Below, one piece after another: positions 35,759-45,080 of a stretch of 64,000 nt of DNA. The notes beneath the pieces are model-generated. The model did no database searches, was not told the origin of the DNA, and worked only from the letters and a program-made list of their open reading frames with translations. The position numbers were made by a program, and so were the translations under genes. The stretch is from Pseudoduganella dura. Its GTDB lineage: Bacteria > Pseudomonadota > Gammaproteobacteria > Burkholderiales > Burkholderiaceae_D. The stretch's first letter is position 1, and every line of letters starts with the position of its first letter. The stretch lies in NCBI RefSeq assembly GCF_009727155.1, contig NZ_WNWM01000002.1, positions 6,386,001 to 6,450,000 on the forward strand. The letters are read 5' to 3'.

Positions 35759-36512
35759 GCCAGATTTTCCTCACGCGACCGCCAATTTCATTCCAGCCTC
35801 GCCGTCATCGCATGCCGGAGGTGCACATGCCGCCAGCGAAGGATCGGGCACCGCCGCGATCGCGGTTACGGGCCTGACCAAGCGCGTGGCCGATGCAAGC
35901 GGCGAGCTGACCATTTTGCACAGCGTGGATTTTACCGTGCAAAAGGCCGAGACGCTGGCAATCGTGGGTGCATCGGGGTCGGGCAAGTCCACATTGCTCG
36001 GCCTGCTGGCCGGTCTCGACACGCCGAGCGGCGGCACGGTGCTGATCGACGGCACCGATATCTTCGCGCTGGACGAGGATGGCCGCGCTGCGTTGCGCAA
36101 GGCCAAGCTCGGCTTTGTGTTCCAGTCGTTCCAGTTGCTGCCGCACCTCACGGCGGTCGAAAACGTGATGCTGCCGCTGGAACTGGCGGGCGACGGCGAT
36201 GCGCGCGCGAAGGCGCAGGCCATGCTGGGCCGCGTGGGCCTGGAAAGCCGGCTGAAGCATTACCCGAAGTACCTGTCCGGCGGCGAGCAGCAGCGCGTGG
36301 CGCTGGCCCGCGCCTTCGTCACGCAGCCGCCGCTGCTGCTGGCCGACGAACCGACCGGCAGTCTCGACGCGGCGACGGGCGAGGCGGTCATCGGGCTGAT
36401 GTTCGAACTGAACCGTGAGCATGGCTCCACGCTGGTGCTCGTGACGCATGATCCGGCAATGGCGGCGCGCTGCGGCCGCACGATCACGATCGCCGCCGGC
36501 CGGCTGGTGTAA
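35757..36512 (+). CDS. ABC transporter ATP-binding protein, YbbA/LolD-like
   Basis: 251 residues from ATG 35757. GTG 35703 or ATG 35721 would lengthen it, and the about 35 N-terminal residues before the ATPase domain look non-conserved. Walker A is VGASGSGKST, the signature LSGGEQQRVALARA, and Walker B LLLADEPTGSLDA. This is the MacB/LolD/FtsE-like class, which normally pairs with an FtsX-like permease. In E. coli the divergent neighbour of tesA is ybbA, followed by the permease ybbP. Here no permease follows; the next gene is nnr on the other strand. Confidence 0.92.
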   Translation: MPDFPHATANFIPASPSSHAGGAHAASEGSGTAAIAVTGLTKRVADASGELTILHSVDFTVQKAETLAIVGASGSGKSTLLGLLAGLDTPSGGTVLIDGTDIFALDEDGRAALRKAKLGFVFQSFQLLPHLTAVENVMLPLELAGDGDARAKAQAMLGRVGLESRLKHYPKYLSGGEQQRVALARAFVTQPPLLLADEPTGSLDAATGEAVIGLMFELNREHGSTLVLVTHDPAMAARCGRTITIAAGRLV

Positions 36513-36522
36513 GCCGTAGCGT

Positions 36523-38061
36523 TCAGCGCGGGCGGGCCGGTGCCGCATGGCTGGCCTGCTGCGCCACCAGCTGATTGAGCGCCGTCCGGATCGTGGCCAC
36601 CAGCTCGCCCGCGGTGAGGCCGATCGGCCCCGCCCCCTCGGCCACCAGCACATCGGCCGCGATACCATGCAGCCAGACGGCCGCCAGGGCGGTTTCCCAG
36701 CCGGGCCAGCCCTGTGCCAGCAGCGCTCCCGCCAGGCCGGCCAGCACGTCGCCGGTGCCCGCCGTGGCCAGGCCGGCATTGCCGGTGGGGTTGACGGCGA
36801 GGCGGCCGTCCGGCGCGGCGATCACCGTGCCGGAACCTTTCAGTACGACGAACGCATTCAGGCGCGCGGCCAGTGTGCGCGCGGCCGCCAGGCGGTCGGC
36901 CTGCACGATGCCGACCGTGGTGTCGAGCAGGCGGGCCGCTTCGAGCGGGTGGGGCGTGGCCAGCGTGGCGGCGGTGCGCCGTGCCGCCGCCTCGCATAGC
37001 GACGCGTCGCCGGCCAGCAGGTTCAACGCATCCGCATCGAGCACCAGCGGCTGCGCCGATGCCACGGCGGCGGCCAGCAGGCCGGCGGCCTCGGCACTTG
37101 TGCCCAGCCCGGGGCCGGCCACCGTCACGGCGCCACCAAAATCGACATCGCGCGCCGCGCGGCACATCAGTTCCGGCTGGCCCGCATCGGCCGCCAGCGG
37201 TTCGCCGGCAAAGCACAGGACCACGCGGCCGGCGCCCGCGTGCAGCGCGGCGCGGCCGGCCAGCACGGGCGCGCCCGCCATGCCCGGCGCGCCGCCCAGC
37301 ACGAACACGCTGCCGTAGCTGCCCTTGTGGCTGTTGTGCCGCCGCGGCCGCGCTGCGCGCCCGAAGAAGGCCGGGTCGTTCAGGTGCATCGACGGCGGCG
37401 GATACAGCGCGGCATCCACTTCCAGTCCGGCGATGATGACGCTGCCCGCGTGATCGCGGCCGTCTCCCGTGTGCAGGCCGGGCTTGTCACCGATGAACGT
37501 GATCGTGTGCGTGGCATGCACCGCGCGGCCGCCGGTGCCGACCACGCGGCCGGTATCGGCGTCCAGGCCGCTCGGCACGTCCAGCGCCAGCACCGGGCAG
37601 CGCAGCGCGTTGACGGCGTCCACCAGCACGCCCGGCCCTTCCGGCGTGTCGTCCAGCGGCCGTTGCAGGCCGATGCCGAACAGGCCGTCAACGACGAGGT
37701 GCCAGCCGCCTTCCTCGATTTCCCGGGCGGATAGTTCAACGAAACGCGCCGGGCTGGCGCGCGCCCGTTCGAAGGCGCGGTCACGCTCGGGCGCGGCGGT
37801 TCGCGTGGCGGCAACATGGATGATCGATACCTGCGCGCCTTCCCGGGCGAGATGCACGGCGACCTCGAACGCGTCGCCGCCGTTGTTGCCGGGACCGGCA
37901 AGCACCAGCACGTGCGCGCTCGCGGTCGCGCACGGCAGCAGGTCGAGCGCCACGACGGCCGCGGCCCGGCCGGCGCGCCCCATCAGCGTGCCTTCGGGCA
38001 GGCCGGCGGCCGCCAGGCGTTCGATGTCGCGGATCTGGGCAACGCTGTACAGTGGATTCAT
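36523..38061 (-). CDS. nnr: Bifunctional NAD(P)H-hydrate epimerase / ADP-dependent (S)-NAD(P)H-hydrate dehydratase
   Basis: Repairs hydrated NAD(P)H. It is 512 residues. The N-terminal YjeF_N epimerase domain (about 1-215) has GPGNNGGDAFEVA and a catalytic Asp region VVDGLFGIGL. The C-terminal ribokinase-like dehydratase domain (about 225-500) has HNSHKGSYGSVFVLGG, TPHPLEAARLL and NPTGNAGLATAGTGDVLAG, the conserved GTGD. Full length with no visible defects. The start at ATG 38061 is near the divergent promoter region of the oxoprolinase gene. It is convergent with the ATPase gene, 10 bp apart. Confidence 0.96.
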   Translation of the reverse strand: MNPLYSVAQIRDIERLAAAGLPEGTLMGRAGRAAAVVALDLLPCATASAHVLVLAGPGNNGGDAFEVAVHLAREGAQVSIIHVAATRTAAPERDRAFERARASPARFVELSAREIEEGGWHLVVDGLFGIGLQRPLDDTPEGPGVLVDAVNALRCPVLALDVPSGLDADTGRVVGTGGRAVHATHTITFIGDKPGLHTGDGRDHAGSVIIAGLEVDAALYPPPSMHLNDPAFFGRAARPRRHNSHKGSYGSVFVLGGAPGMAGAPVLAGRAALHAGAGRVVLCFAGEPLAADAGQPELMCRAARDVDFGGAVTVAGPGLGTSAEAAGLLAAAVASAQPLVLDADALNLLAGDASLCEAAARRTAATLATPHPLEAARLLDTTVGIVQADRLAAARTLAARLNAFVVLKGSGTVIAAPDGRLAVNPTGNAGLATAGTGDVLAGLAGALLAQGWPGWETALAAVWLHGIAADVLVAEGAGPIGLTAGELVATIRTALNQLVAQQASHAAPARPR

Positions 38062-38157
38062 GGCAGCTACTCCTCGATGAACGGTTCATTATAGTGGCTC
38101 GCTTTCGCCGGCGGCGACCCGCTACAATGGGGCCTTTGTCGACAGGCGGGGGCGGGC

Positions 38158-41100
38158 ATGGACTGGCAATTCTGGATCGATCGCGGCGGCACGTTCACGG
38201 ACATCGTCGCGCGCCGCCCCGACGGCGCGCTGCTCACGCACAAGCTGCTGTCCGAGAACCCGGGGCGGTACAGCGATGCGGCGCTGGCCGGCATCCGCCA
38301 CCTGCTCGGCATGGCGGCGGACGATGCGATACCCGCGGGCCTGGTCGGCGCCGTCAAGATGGGCACCACGGTGGCCACCAATGCGCTTTTGGAACGCAAG
38401 GGCGAACCGACCGTGCTGGCCATCACGCGCGGCTTCGGCGATGCGCTGCGGATCGCCTACCAGAACCGGCCGCGGCTGTTCGACCGCCACATCGTGCTGC
38501 CCGAACTGCTGTATGGCGAGGTGGTGGAGATCGACGAGCGTATCGGCGCGCACGGCGACGTGGTGTCGCCGCTGGACGAAGCCGCGGCACGCGCCGCGCT
38601 GCAGGGGGCATACGACCGCGGGTTCCGGTCGCTGGCGATCGTGTTCATGCACGGTTACCGCTTTACGGAGCATGAGCGGACCGTGGCGCGCATCGCCCGC
38701 GAGACCGGGTTTGCGCAGGTCTCGGTGTCGCACGAGGCCAGCCCGCTGATGAAGCTCGTCGCGCGCGGCGATACCACCGTGGTCGATGCCTACCTGTCGC
38801 CGATCCTGCGTCGCTATGTCGACCGGGTGGCGGCCGAACTGCCCGGGGTGAACCTGCAGTTCATGCAGTCGAATGGCGGCCTGACGGACGCGCGCGCCTT
38901 CCAGGGCAAGGACAGCATCCTGTCCGGCCCGGCCGGCGGCATCGTCGGCATGGTGCGCGCCAGCCGGCTGGCCGGCTTCGACGAGGTGATCGGCTTCGAC
39001 ATGGGCGGCACTTCCACCGACGTGTCGCATTACGCCGGCGAGTTCGAGCGCGCGTTCGAAACCCAGGTGGCGGGCGTGCGCATGCGCGCGCCGATGATGC
39101 GCATCCACACCGTGGCGGCGGGAGGCGGCTCGATCCTGCATTTCGACGGCAGCCGGCTGCGCGTGGGGCCGGACAGCGCCGGCGCCGATCCGGGACCGGC
39201 CAGCTACCGGCGCGGCGGCCCGCTGGCCGTCACCGACTGCAACGTCATGCTGGGCAAGATCCAGCCGGCCGAATTCCCGCACGTGTTCGGTCATGACGGC
39301 GCCCAGCCGCTCGACGCGGAGAACGTGCGCACGCGCTTCGCCGCGCTGGCGGACGACATCGCGCAGGCCACCGGCGCCGCCACGACGCCCGAAGCGGTGG
39401 CCGCCGGCTTCATCGACATCGCGGTCGGCAACATGGCCAACGCGATCAAGCAGATCTCTGTGCAGCGCGGCCACGACGTGACCGGCTACGCGCTGACCAG
39501 TTTCGGTGGCGCCGGCGGCCAGCATGCGTGCCTGGTGGCCGATGCGCTGGGCATGAAGACCGTGTTCATCCACTCGCTGGCGGGTGTGCTGTCCGCCTAC
39601 GGCATGGGGCTGGCCGACCAGGTCGCGATGCGCGAGCAGGCCGTGGAAGCCAGGCTGACGAACGAAGCCATGGCGGCGCTGGACGAAACGCTCGACGCGC
39701 TGGCCGGTGAAGCCCGCGCGGTCTTGCTGGCGCAGGGGGTGGCGGACGATCGCATCGATCTCGTGCGTCGTGCGCACGTGCGCTATGAAGGGACCGATTC
39801 GGCGCTGAGCGTGCTGTTCGACGCCGAAGATGCGATGCGGGCGCAGTTCGACGAAGCCTATAAAAAGCGCTTCTCGTTCCTGATGCCGGAACGACAGCTC
39901 ATCGTGGAAGCGGTGTCCGTGGAAGCGATCGGCAAATCCGACGCGCCCGCCGAAGCCGTGCCGGAACAGTCGCCGCGCGGCGGTCCGGCACGGCCGCACG
40001 AGGTCGTGCAGATGCACAGTGCGGGCCGGTGGCGCGACACGGCGCTGTACCGGCGCGCCGGGCTGCGCACCGGCGACGTGCTGCGTGGCCCGGCCATCAT
40101 TGCCGAGGCCAACGCCACCACGGTGGTCGAAGCGGGCTGGCAGGCCACGGTGACGCCGCAGGACCACCTGGTGCTCACGCGCGTGGAAGCGCTGCCGGAA
40201 CGCCGGGCGATCGGCACCACGGCCGACCCGGTGATGCTGGAAATCTTCAACAACCTGTTCATGTCGATCGCCGAGCAGATGGGCTTGCGGCTGCAGAATA
40301 CGGCGCACTCGGTGAACATCAAGGAGCGGCTGGATTTCTCGTGCGCGCTGTTCGATGCCGCCGGCAACCTGATCGCCAATGCGCCGCACATGCCGGTGCA
40401 CCTGGGCTCGATGGGCGAGAGCATCAAGCGCGTGATGCATGCCAATGCGGGCGCGATGCGCCCCGGCGACGTCTACATGCTCAACGATCCGTACAACGGC
40501 GGCACGCACCTGCCGGACGTTACCGTCATCACGCCGGTGTTCGACGAGCAGGGCAGCGAGATCCTGTTCTACGTCGGCTCGCGCGGCCACCATGCGGACA
40601 TCGGCGGCACCACGCCGGGCTCGATGCCGCCCGATTCGCGCACGATCGTCGAGGAGGGCGTGCTGATCGACAATTTCAAACTGGTCGATGGCGGCGTGCT
40701 GCGCGAGGCCGCGGCGCGCGCGCTGCTGACCGGCGCGCGGTACCCGGCCCGCAACCCGGACCAGAACCTGGCCGACCTGCGGGCGCAGGTCGCCGCCAAC
40801 CAGAAGGGCGTCGACGAGCTGCGCCGGATGGTGGCGCACTTCGGACTGGACGTGGTGCGCGCCTACATGGGCCACGTGCAGGACAACGCCGAGGAAGCGG
40901 TGCGGCGGGTCATCGGTGCGCTGCGCGACGGCGCCTTTACCGTCGACCTGGACAATGGCGCGCGCATCCGCGTGGCGGTCACCGTGGATGCGGCGGCGCG
41001 CGGCGCGACGATCGATTTCACCGGCACCTCGCCGCAGCTGGACAACAATTTCAATGCGCCGTCGGCGGTCTGCATGGCGGCGGTGCTGTACGTGTTCCGC

Positions 41101-41754
41101 ACGCTGGTCGACGACGACATCCCGCTCAATGCCGGCTGCCTGAAACCCCTGACCGTGGTGATCCCGCCCGGCTCGATGCTCAACCCCCGCTACCCGGCAT
41201 CGGTGGTGTCGGGCAACGTCGAGACCTCCACCTGCATCACCAACGCGCTGTACGGCGCGCTGGGCGTGATGGCGGCGTCGCAGGGCACGATGAACAATTT
41301 CACGTTCGGCGGCAGCCGCCACCAGTACTACGAGACGATCAGCGGCGGCTCCGGGGCCGGCGACGGTTTCGACGGGACCGACGTGGTGCAGACCAACATG
41401 ACCAATTCGCGGCTGACCGATCCGGAGATCCTCGAGTTCCGCTTCCCGGTCCGGCTGGACAGCTACACGATCCGGCACGGGTCCGGCGGGGCGGGGCGCT
41501 GGCACGGCGGCAACGGCGGCGTGCGGCGCATCCGCTTCCTGGAACCGATGACGGCGGCGATCCTGTCGAACAACCGCCTCCACGCACCGTTCGGCATGGC
41601 CGGCGGCGGGCCGGGCGCGGTGGGGAGGAACGGCGTGGAGCGGGCCGATGGCAGCGTCGAGGAACTCGGCCACATCGGCAAGACGGCGATGGCGCCGGGC
41701 GATGTCTTCGTCATCGAGACGCCGGGCGGCGGCGGCTACGGCCGGCCGGACTGA
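38158..41754 (+). CDS. 5-oxoprolinase (ATP-hydrolysing), fused HyuA-HyuB type
   Basis: Opens 5-oxoproline to glutamate with ATP. It is 1198 residues in a single chain, like eukaryotic OPLAH and many proteobacterial enzymes. The first half is hydantoinase [19 protein letters not shown] at the N-terminus is the phosphate loop, with [24 protein letters not shown] and [13 protein letters not shown]. The second half from about residue 690 is hydantoinase [29 protein letters not shown] and the C-terminal TPGGGGYG. Hydantoin hydrolysis remains possible, but the fusion favours oxoprolinase. It is transcribed alone. Confidence 0.93.
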   Translation: MDWQFWIDRGGTFTDIVARRPDGALLTHKLLSENPGRYSDAALAGIRHLLGMAADDAIPAGLVGAVKMGTTVATNALLERKGEPTVLAITRGFGDALRIAYQNRPRLFDRHIVLPELLYGEVVEIDERIGAHGDVVSPLDEAAARAALQGAYDRGFRSLAIVFMHGYRFTEHERTVARIARETGFAQVSVSHEASPLMKLVARGDTTVVDAYLSPILRRYVDRVAAELPGVNLQFMQSNGGLTDARAFQGKDSILSGPAGGIVGMVRASRLAGFDEVIGFDMGGTSTDVSHYAGEFERAFETQVAGVRMRAPMMRIHTVAAGGGSILHFDGSRLRVGPDSAGADPGPASYRRGGPLAVTDCNVMLGKIQPAEFPHVFGHDGAQPLDAENVRTRFAALADDIAQATGAATTPEAVAAGFIDIAVGNMANAIKQISVQRGHDVTGYALTSFGGAGGQHACLVADALGMKTVFIHSLAGVLSAYGMGLADQVAMREQAVEARLTNEAMAALDETLDALAGEARAVLLAQGVADDRIDLVRRAHVRYEGTDSALSVLFDAEDAMRAQFDEAYKKRFSFLMPERQLIVEAVSVEAIGKSDAPAEAVPEQSPRGGPARPHEVVQMHSAGRWRDTALYRRAGLRTGDVLRGPAIIAEANATTVVEAGWQATVTPQDHLVLTRVEALPERRAIGTTADPVMLEIFNNLFMSIAEQMGLRLQNTAHSVNIKERLDFSCALFDAAGNLIANAPHMPVHLGSMGESIKRVMHANAGAMRPGDVYMLNDPYNGGTHLPDVTVITPVFDEQGSEILFYVGSRGHHADIGGTTPGSMPPDSRTIVEEGVLIDNFKLVDGGVLREAAARALLTGARYPARNPDQNLADLRAQVAANQKGVDELRRMVAHFGLDVVRAYMGHVQDNAEEAVRRVIGALRDGAFTVDLDNGARIRVAVTVDAAARGATIDFTGTSPQLDNNFNAPSAVCMAAVLYVFRTLVDDDIPLNAGCLKPLTVVIPPGSMLNPRYPASVVSGNVETSTCITNALYGALGVMAASQGTMNNFTFGGSRHQYYETISGGSGAGDGFDGTDVVQTNMTNSRLTDPEILEFRFPVRLDSYTIRHGSGGAGRWHGGNGGVRRIRFLEPMTAAILSNNRLHAPFGMAGGGPGAVGRNGVERADGSVEELGHIGKTAMAPGDVFVIETPGGGGYGRPD

Positions 41755-41757
41755 CCG

Positions 41758-41946
41758 TCAGGTTTCGCCGCTGTCGTCGCGCGACGGCGGCTGCACCTTG
41801 ATGCCCCGCCGCGCCAGCGCCTCGCGCAGCAGGAACTCGATTTCCGCGTTCACGCTGCGCAGGTCGTTCGCGGCGAGCCGTTGCAGCTCGTCCCATAACG
41901 CAGGGTCGATCCGCAGCGGATAGGCTTTTTTACCGGGACTTGCCAT
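41758..41946 (-). CDS. Ribbon-helix-helix (Arc/CopG-like) DNA-binding protein
   Basis: 62 residues. KKAYPLRIDPALWDELQRLA supplies the beta strand and helix A, and DLRSVNAEIEFLLREALAR gives the second helix. This is the Arc-type fold that binds palindromes as dimers. It lies 28 bp downstream of the SPFH gene on the same strand. An 18-bp palindrome in front of that operon is a natural autoregulatory site. Such RHH genes are often paired with SPFH genes, so a toxin-antitoxin reading is less likely. Confidence 0.85.
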   Translation of the reverse strand: MASPGKKAYPLRIDPALWDELQRLAANDLRSVNAEIEFLLREALARRGIKVQPPSRDDSGET

Positions 41947-41974
41947 GACTTGATGCTTCAGTTCTTGACGTCAG

Positions 41975-42868
41975 TCAGTTATACAGCGTGCCGGCGTTGA
42001 TGATCGGCTGCGCATTCTGGTCCGAACACAGCACCACCAGCAGGTTGCTGACCATCGCGGCCTTGCGTTCCGGGTCGAGTTCCACGATGTCGCGCGCGGC
42101 CAGCGCCTTCAGCGCTTCGTCCACCATGGTCACGGCGCCGTGCACGATCTTGGCGCGGGCACTGATGATGGCCTCGGCCTGCTGGCGGCGCAGCATCACC
42201 TGGGCGATTTCCGGCGCGTAGGCAAGATGGGTCAGTTTCGCATCCACCGTTTCCACGCCGGCCGCTTCGAAGCGGGCCCCCAGTTCGTCGCGCAGCGCCT
42301 GCGCCACCACGTTGGCGCCGGCGCGCAGCGTGGTTTCGCCGGCCGCCAGGTCATCCGCCTCGTCGTAGGCGTATTGCGAAGCCAGGTGGCGCAGCGCCGC
42401 TTCGGCCTGGATCGACACGTAACGCTCGAAATCGTCCACTTCGAACACGGCCTGCGCCGTGTCGCGCACGCGCCAGACCACGGCGGCGCCGATCTCGATC
42501 GGGTTGCCGCGCTTGTCGTTGACTTTGAGCGTGGAAACGTTCAGGTTGCGCGCGCGTACGGCGAGCTTGCGCTTGCGGTACAGGGGAAACGCCCAGCGCA
42601 GGCCTTCGCTGCGGTCGGTGCCCACGTATTTGCCGAACAGCGTCAGGATCGCGGTTTCGTTCGGCTGCAGCATGTACAGGCCGGCGCCGAGGAAGATGCC
42701 GGTCGCGACCATCAAAATGCCCGGCAGGAGCAGGAAACCGCGCAGCGCCAGCAGGCCGGCGATCACCAGCAGCACGCCGCCGGCCGCGGCCAGGTAACCG
42801 TTGACCGATGCGAAGCGCGCTTCCTGCCGCGCTTCCTGCCGCCCCTGCTGCCGACTGTCTGCTGCCAT
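41975..42868 (-). CDS. SPFH/Band-7 domain membrane protein
   Basis: 297 residues. Two close hydrophobic segments (about 25-45 and 48-68) are followed by the SPFH domain. That domain starts at [18 protein letters not shown] and includes [16 protein letters not shown] and [23 protein letters not shown]-terminal helix has [16 protein letters not shown], as in prohibitin-like proteins. These proteins form microdomain scaffolds; the partner here is unknown. ATG 42868 follows AGGGAG by 6 bp. The promoter region is shared with the divergent peptide-exporter operon. Confidence 0.92.
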   Translation of the reverse strand: MAADSRQQGRQEARQEARFASVNGYLAAAGGVLLVIAGLLALRGFLLLPGILMVATGIFLGAGLYMLQPNETAILTLFGKYVGTDRSEGLRWAFPLYRKRKLAVRARNLNVSTLKVNDKRGNPIEIGAAVVWRVRDTAQAVFEVDDFERYVSIQAEAALRHLASQYAYDEADDLAAGETTLRAGANVVAQALRDELGARFEAAGVETVDAKLTHLAYAPEIAQVMLRRQQAEAIISARAKIVHGAVTMVDEALKALAARDIVELDPERKAAMVSNLLVVLCSDQNAQPIINAGTLYN

Positions 42869-42890
42869 GACGATCTCCCTGGAGTTATAT

Positions 42891-42908
42891 TAAAGTGATA
42901 TCACTTTA
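42891..42908. promoter_or_regulatory. Perfect 18-bp palindrome, candidate operator
   Basis: taaagtgatatcacttta reads the same on both strands. It lies 22 bp upstream of the SPFH start codon and 142 bp upstream of the peptide gene, in an AT-rich patch of an otherwise GC-rich spacer. An Arc-type regulator is encoded in the SPFH operon. This makes it a strong candidate binding site that may affect both directions. Confidence 0.7.
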
Positions 42909-43050
42909 CGATCACTCCCGGCCCGTTGTCAAGCTGCTCAGGCGATTGACCATTCGGCCGGCCGTGAGATTCGGAGAGAAATTTTCCTGTGTCCCTGCAC
43001 TAGAATGTGCGGCCGGCACGACCGGCCCACGACCACCACCAGGGAGACCC

Positions 43051-43176
43051 ATGTCCGTCACCGTCGCCGATCCCCGTCCCATCCTGTTCGAGCCCGGTCC
43101 CGCCGGGATACAAAAGGTGCCGCTGCAGGCGCTCCCGGCGCCGGGCGGGGCAACGATGTCGATGGTTTTCTGCTGA
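43051..43176 (+). CDS. 41-residue proline-rich peptide with Gly-Gly motif, upstream of MacAB-like exporter
   Basis: The peptide begins MSVTVADPRPILFEPGP, contains seven prolines and no basic or hydrophobic signal peptide, and ends LPAPGGATMSMVFC. A strong AGGGAG lies 4 bp before ATG 43051. The stop is 6 bp before the adaptor gene start, whose ribosome site overlaps the stop, so the two are coupled. An in-frame GTG at 42895 would give 93 residues but has no ribosome site and runs through the palindrome. The Gly-Gly near the end resembles the processing site of exported leader peptides, which would release ATMSMVFC. No protease or modifying enzyme is adjacent. This role is inference. Confidence 0.6.
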   Translation: MSVTVADPRPILFEPGPAGIQKVPLQALPAPGGATMSMVFC

Positions 43177-43182
43177 GGCGCC

Positions 43183-44382
43183 ATGCGACGCAAACTCATC
43201 GTGGCGCTTGGCATTGCGGCCTGCGTGGCGGTCCCGGTCGCCATCGGCCTGTTGAAGCAGCCGGCGGGGCGCGAGGCGGAACTGGCCAGGGTCGAACAGC
43301 GGGAAATCCATGCCACGATCCTGGCGACGGGCCAGCTCGTGTTTCGCCAGGAAGTGCAGCTGTCGGCCGAAGTGATCGGCAAGGTGGCCGCCGTGCTCGT
43401 CAAGGAGGGCGACAGCGTGCGCAAGGGCCAGAGCCTGCTGCGGCTCGACCCGACCGTGTACCAGGCCGAGGTGGCCCAGCAGGAAGCAAGCCGGCGCAGC
43501 GCGTCGATCGCGATCGAGCGGGCGCAGATCAGCCTTGCCAACCAGCAGCGCGGTCTGGACCGCGCCCAGCGCCTGTATCAGGCCAGGTTCATCGACGTGT
43601 CGAAATATGACGATGCCGTGCACCAGGTCGAGCTGGCACAGGTGGAGCTGCGGGCCAGCCGCGAAGCGTTGGGGCAAGCCGATGCGCTGCTGTCCCAGGC
43701 CCGCGAGCGCCTGGCGAAAACCGAGGTGCGCGCACCGATCGACGGCACCGTGACCGAGCTGCCGATCAAGGTAGGCGAGACGGCCGTGGCCAGCACGACC
43801 GGTATTGCCGGCTCATCGCTGATGACGATCGCCGACATGGCCGCGATCGTGGCCGAAGTCAATGTCGACGAGGCCGATATCGCCCAGGTGGCGGTGGGCC
43901 AGGGCGCCAAGGTATTCCCGGCGGCCTATCCCGAACAGCCGATCGGCGGCCGGGTCGAGCGGATCGCGATGGCGCCGCGGCCGGCGCAACCGGGAGCCGC
44001 CGCCGAGGGGCGCAGCTACGTGGTCAGGCTCCGGCTCGACGATACCCGGCCGGCACTGCGCTCGGGCATGACCTCGCGCGTGGAAATCGCCGCCGGCGCC
44101 ACCGTGAAGCGTCCGGCGATTCCGCTGCAGGCGCTGCTGAGCGAAGCGGACGGCGGCAGCCACGAGGCGGCCGGTCAATACGTGTTCGCGGTGGTCGACG
44201 GCCGTGCGGCGAAAAGGGCCGTGCAGGTCGGGCTGTCGGACGATACCAGCCAGGAAGTGCTCGAGGGCGTGGGTGTCGGCGACACCGTGGCGGTCGGTCC
44301 GGCCCGGCTGTTGCGCGAACTGCGCGATGGCGATCTCGTCATTCCGTTGAAGGCGGTGTTGCAGCCGGGAGCGGCCCGGTGA
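43183..44382 (+). CDS. MacA/HlyD-like periplasmic adaptor
   Basis: 399 residues. One N-terminal membrane anchor (about 5-24, LIVALGIAACVAVPVAIGLL) with no lipobox places it in the inner membrane facing the periplasm. A split lipoyl domain starts near 60 (VIGKVAAVLVKEGDSVRKGQ) and is completed near 185 (VRAPIDGTVTELPIKVGE). Between them lies a long alpha-helical hairpin (about 95-180). A beta-barrel domain follows. This is the MacA type rather than the AcrA lipoprotein type. It sits between the peptide gene and the ATPase; its TGA overlaps the GTG start of the ATPase gene. Confidence 0.92.
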   Translation: MRRKLIVALGIAACVAVPVAIGLLKQPAGREAELARVEQREIHATILATGQLVFRQEVQLSAEVIGKVAAVLVKEGDSVRKGQSLLRLDPTVYQAEVAQQEASRRSASIAIERAQISLANQQRGLDRAQRLYQARFIDVSKYDDAVHQVELAQVELRASREALGQADALLSQARERLAKTEVRAPIDGTVTELPIKVGETAVASTTGIAGSSLMTIADMAAIVAEVNVDEADIAQVAVGQGAKVFPAAYPEQPIGGRVERIAMAPRPAQPGAAAEGRSYVVRLRLDDTRPALRSGMTSRVEIAAGATVKRPAIPLQALLSEADGGSHEAAGQYVFAVVDGRAAKRAVQVGLSDDTSQEVLEGVGVGDTVAVGPARLLRELRDGDLVIPLKAVLQPGAAR

Positions 44383-45080
44383 TCCGCCTGCGCGGGCTCG
44401 GCAAGCATTACCGGATGGGCGATCAGACCGTGCACGCGTTGCAGGGCGTCGACCTGGAGATCGGCAGCAACGAGCTGGTGGCCTTCATCGGCGCTTCCGG
44501 CTCGGGCAAGTCGACGATGATGAGCATCATCGGCTGCCTCGACCGTCCCAGCAATGGCGAGGTCTGGCTGAACGGGAGCGAGGTGGCAAGGATGAGTGAC
44601 GACGAACTGGCGCGCGTGCGCAACCGCGACATCGGTTTTGTCTTCCAGAGTTTCCACCTGTTGCCGCGCATGACGGCACTGGACAATGTTGCACAGCCGC
44701 TGGTCTACCGGGGCATCGCGCCCGGCGCGCGCCGCGCGATGGCGCTGCGCGCGCTGGAGCGCGTGGGTCTGGAAGCGCGCATGCACCACCGGCCCAATGA
44801 ACTGTCCGGCGGCCAGCGGCAGCGGGTGGCAATCGCGCGGGCGCTGGTGGGCGCGCCGGCGCTGCTGCTGGCCGACGAACCGACCGGCAACCTGGACTCG
44901 GCCACCGCGCGCGACATTCTCGCGCTGATCCGCGAAGTGCATGCCGCCGGCCAGACGGTGGTGCTGGTCACCCACGAGCCGGAAATTGCCGCCCAATGCC
45001 AGCGCGTGGTGCGGCTGCAGGACGGGCGCATCGTCTCCGATACGGGGGCGAAAGCCGCGGCAGGAGCGGGAGCGCGATGA
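44379..45080 (+). CDS. ABC transporter ATP-binding protein, MacB/LolD class
   Basis: 233 residues. Walker A is IGASGSGKST, the Q-loop region FVFQSFHLLPRM, the signature LSGGQRQRVAIARA, and Walker B LLLADEPTGNLDS, with the H-loop in LVTHEPEIA. It starts with GTG 44379 inside the adaptor stop and ends with an ATGA overlap into the permease gene. The ATPase and permease are separate chains here, while E. coli MacB is one fused protein. Confidence 0.95.
   Translation: MIRLRGLGKHYRMGDQTVHALQGVDLEIGSNELVAFIGASGSGKSTMMSIIGCLDRPSNGEVWLNGSEVARMSDDELARVRNRDIGFVFQSFHLLPRMTALDNVAQPLVYRGIAPGARRAMALRALERVGLEARMHHRPNELSGGQRQRVAIARALVGAPALLLADEPTGNLDSATARDILALIREVHAAGQTVVLVTHEPEIAAQCQRVVRLQDGRIVSDTGAKAAAGAGAR

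Noticed and set aside
38122..41673. A minus-strand frame of 1183 codons
   Set aside because: It lies antisense to the 5-oxoprolinase gene, is full of His/Arg/Gly runs typical of shadows, and has no domain.
41758..42868. RHH gene as antitoxin of a toxin-antitoxin pair
   Set aside because: The neighbour is a 297-residue SPFH membrane protein, not a small toxin, and the RHH gene comes second in the operon.
42895..43176. A 93-codon version of the peptide gene starting at a GTG
   Set aside because: No ribosome site precedes the GTG and it would run through the palindrome. The ATG at 43051 has AGGGAG.
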